6,581 nt of DNA from an uncultured Magnetococcales bacterium (GTDB lineage Bacteria > Pseudomonadota > Magnetococcia > Magnetococcales > Magnetaquicoccaceae): the NCBI GenBank assembly GCA_903913345.1, contig CAIWLA010000087.1, positions 1 to 6,581 on the forward strand, read 5' to 3'. Within the stretch, counting starts at the first letter, position 1. Each line of letters starts with the position of its first letter. Positions 5,566 through 6,581 of this stretch are shown in pieces. The notes beneath the pieces were generated by a model. That model did not search any database and was not told the DNA's origin. It worked only from the letters and a program-made list of their open reading frames with translations. Position numbers and translations under genes: made by a program.

Positions 5566-6581
5566 CCAGGCGTGACCTCCAGATCTCGGAAAGGGCCGCT
5601 TCCGCGCCCGGCTGCAACTGGGCCTGCCACAACCCGATGGGATCGGCCACCCGGTCACGCAACACGGCATCGTACAACGCCTGCACCGGTGTATCCCGCA
5701 ATCGGCCCTGCCGATCCAGATGGGAGAGGGCCGCCAACACCTCCTCCGGCGTACCCACACATTCAAAAGGTTTGTGGCCGCGAACCCCCGACAACTCCTC
5801 AATCGTGGGCAGAATGGCCGCATTGGCCAACAGATTGGCCCCAAAAATGGGGTGCAACCGCCCCTCACCCAGATGCGGGGCCAGCATCAGGTAGACAAAA
5901 ACACACTTGGGACAGGTTCCACACCAGCGGGGCGTCTGGCTGGTATCGCCCAGTTGAAAATTGGCATTGCAAGAGGTAAAACTGTTAAAATAACGCATCC
6001 GCCGCGCAAAAAGACCGCAGATGGCCAATTCACTCAAGGGACGCAACAGACTGAAATAATCGGGGCCATTGACCAACTGCCTCCGCTGAAAGTGCTGAAA
6101 CGCCTGCTCAAAGGCCAACCCTTTGCTCCATTGGTGGTTGATCTCCAGGTCATGCCAGACCAGATTGCCATAGGAGGCGGTCCGTTCGTTGGAGGAGATC
6201 ACCGCCCGGTAGCCCCCCACCACGGCCATCAATTGGCTGACAAAGGCGATGCAGGCGGAGATGGGAATGTGGCCATTGTAGGCACCCGATGCGTTGAGCG
6301 CGAAGAGCTTGGGATCCAGATGACGCCCCACCACCCGATGCGGTGCCCCAAAGGCCGCCGCCGACCGTTTGATCCAGGGGGCCGATCCCAGGGAAAACAG
6401 ATCAACCGGCACCCCGGATTCCCGAATGATCTCATAGGAGACCGCCGAATCCTTGCCCCCGCCGATCAACAACAATACCCGCTCGGTGGTCGGTTCGGGC
6501 AATCGAATGGCCTCCTGATCACAACTCTGCCGGGGAAAAGAGACCCGCCCACGGGGATCCAACCCATTGCGATAAAAAAAT
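5543..6581 (-). CDS. murL: UDP-MurNAc-L-Ala-L-Glu epimerase MurL (5' end outside the window)
   Basis: MurL inverts the terminal L-Glu of UDP-MurNAc-L-Ala-L-Glu to D-Glu in an ATP/Mg-dependent reaction in the cytoplasm, completing the route begun by MurD2. The visible part is 346 codons, residue 1 being the codon at 6578-6580. It shows LLIGGGKDSAVSYEII (37-52; PP-loop-like nucleotide site, GGGKDS at 6446-6463), VISSNERTASYGN (127-139), INHQWSKGLAFE (147-158), FSLLRPLSELAI (176-187), SFTSCN (200-205) and RWCGTCPKC (218-226), with three cysteines at 5903-5923. The frame stays open through the edge with FFYRNG before the TTG at 6560-6562. That TTG is therefore an internal leucine codon, not the start, and an N-terminal segment lies beyond the window. 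The family call comes from these motifs plus the adjoining MurD-like ligase. It could be mislabelled as a generic hypothetical or PP-loop protein. Confidence 0.87.
   Translation of the reverse strand, partial: FFYRNGLDPRGRVSFPRQSCDQEAIRLPEPTTERVLLLIGGGKDSAVSYEIIRESGVPVDLFSLGSAPWIKRSAAAFGAPHRVVGRHLDPKLFALNASGAYNGHIPISACIAFVSQLMAVVGGYRAVISSNERTASYGNLVWHDLEINHQWSKGLAFEQAFQHFQRRQLVNGPDYFSLLRPLSELAICGLFARRMRYFNSFTSCNANFQLGDTSQTPRWCGTCPKCVFVYLMLAPHLGEGRLHPIFGANLLANAAILPTIEELSGVRGHKPFECVGTPEEVLAALSHLDRQGRLRDTPVQALYDAVLRDRVADPIGLWQAQLQPGAEAALSEIWRSRLDAYLRTH
5575..5580 (-). promoter_or_regulatory. Ribosome binding site of murD2, inside the end of murL
   Basis: The minus strand reads GGAGGT 9 nt before the murD2 ATG at 5563-5565. 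It lies within the last codons of murL, whose stop is at 5543-5545. A strong site placed before the stop of the preceding gene is typical of translational coupling, and it decides the murD2 start. Confidence 0.8.

Noticed and set aside
5566..5868. 101-codon N-terminal extension of the murD2 frame
   Set aside because: The extension runs inside murL coding sequence in another frame and gives a Cys/Trp/Arg-rich translation unlike any MurD N-terminus. The ATG at 5565 has a GGAGGT site and leads directly into the Rossmann motif.

Overview
The window comes from a Gram-negative bacterium, probably a GC-rich proteobacterium. It encodes an outer-membrane two-partner secretion transporter with POTRA domains, and a MurL/MurD2 pair of the type described in Xanthomonas. 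The sequence does not allow a genus call. All four well-supported genes are on the minus strand, so transcription runs from high to low coordinates, in the order murL, murD2, a 373-nt non-coding gap, tpsB, tpsA. Both outer genes run off the window: murL lacks its 5' part and tpsA lacks its 3' part.

Region 4219-6581 holds the peptidoglycan precursor pair. MurL (ATP-dependent epimerase, PP-loop-like GGGKDS motif) overlaps MurD2 (Mur ligase, GSKGKSTT P-loop) by 23 nt. A strong GGAGGT ribosome binding site for murD2 lies inside the end of murL, so the two are probably co-translated. In the family's known pathway MurD2 adds L-glutamate to UDP-MurNAc-L-Ala, and MurL then inverts that residue to D-glutamate. 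This bypasses the classical MurI (glutamate racemase) plus MurD (D-Glu ligase) route.

Region 3846-4218 is intergenic. It holds two sigma70-like promoter candidates pointing at tpsB, a cluster of three AGTCAA/TTGACT half-sites that forms dyads over the upstream -35 box, and a weakly supported 88-codon ORF that overlaps the tpsB start. I see no convincing intrinsic terminator after murD2.

Region 1-3845 is a two-partner secretion operon. TpsB (566 aa; signal peptide, two POTRA domains, 16-strand-type barrel) precedes TpsA, of which the first 690 codons are visible. TpsA has a signal sequence with a long N-region, a haemagglutination-activity (TPS) domain, and a repetitive beta-helix rich in Gly, Ser, Thr and Val. 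TpsA would cross the inner membrane by Sec and then pass through TpsB to the cell surface as an adhesin-like or otherwise surface-active protein. The C-terminal part that would show its activity lies outside the window.

The long plus-strand open frames opposite these genes are GC-rich shadows. I found no rRNA, tRNA, CRISPR array or insertion sequence.
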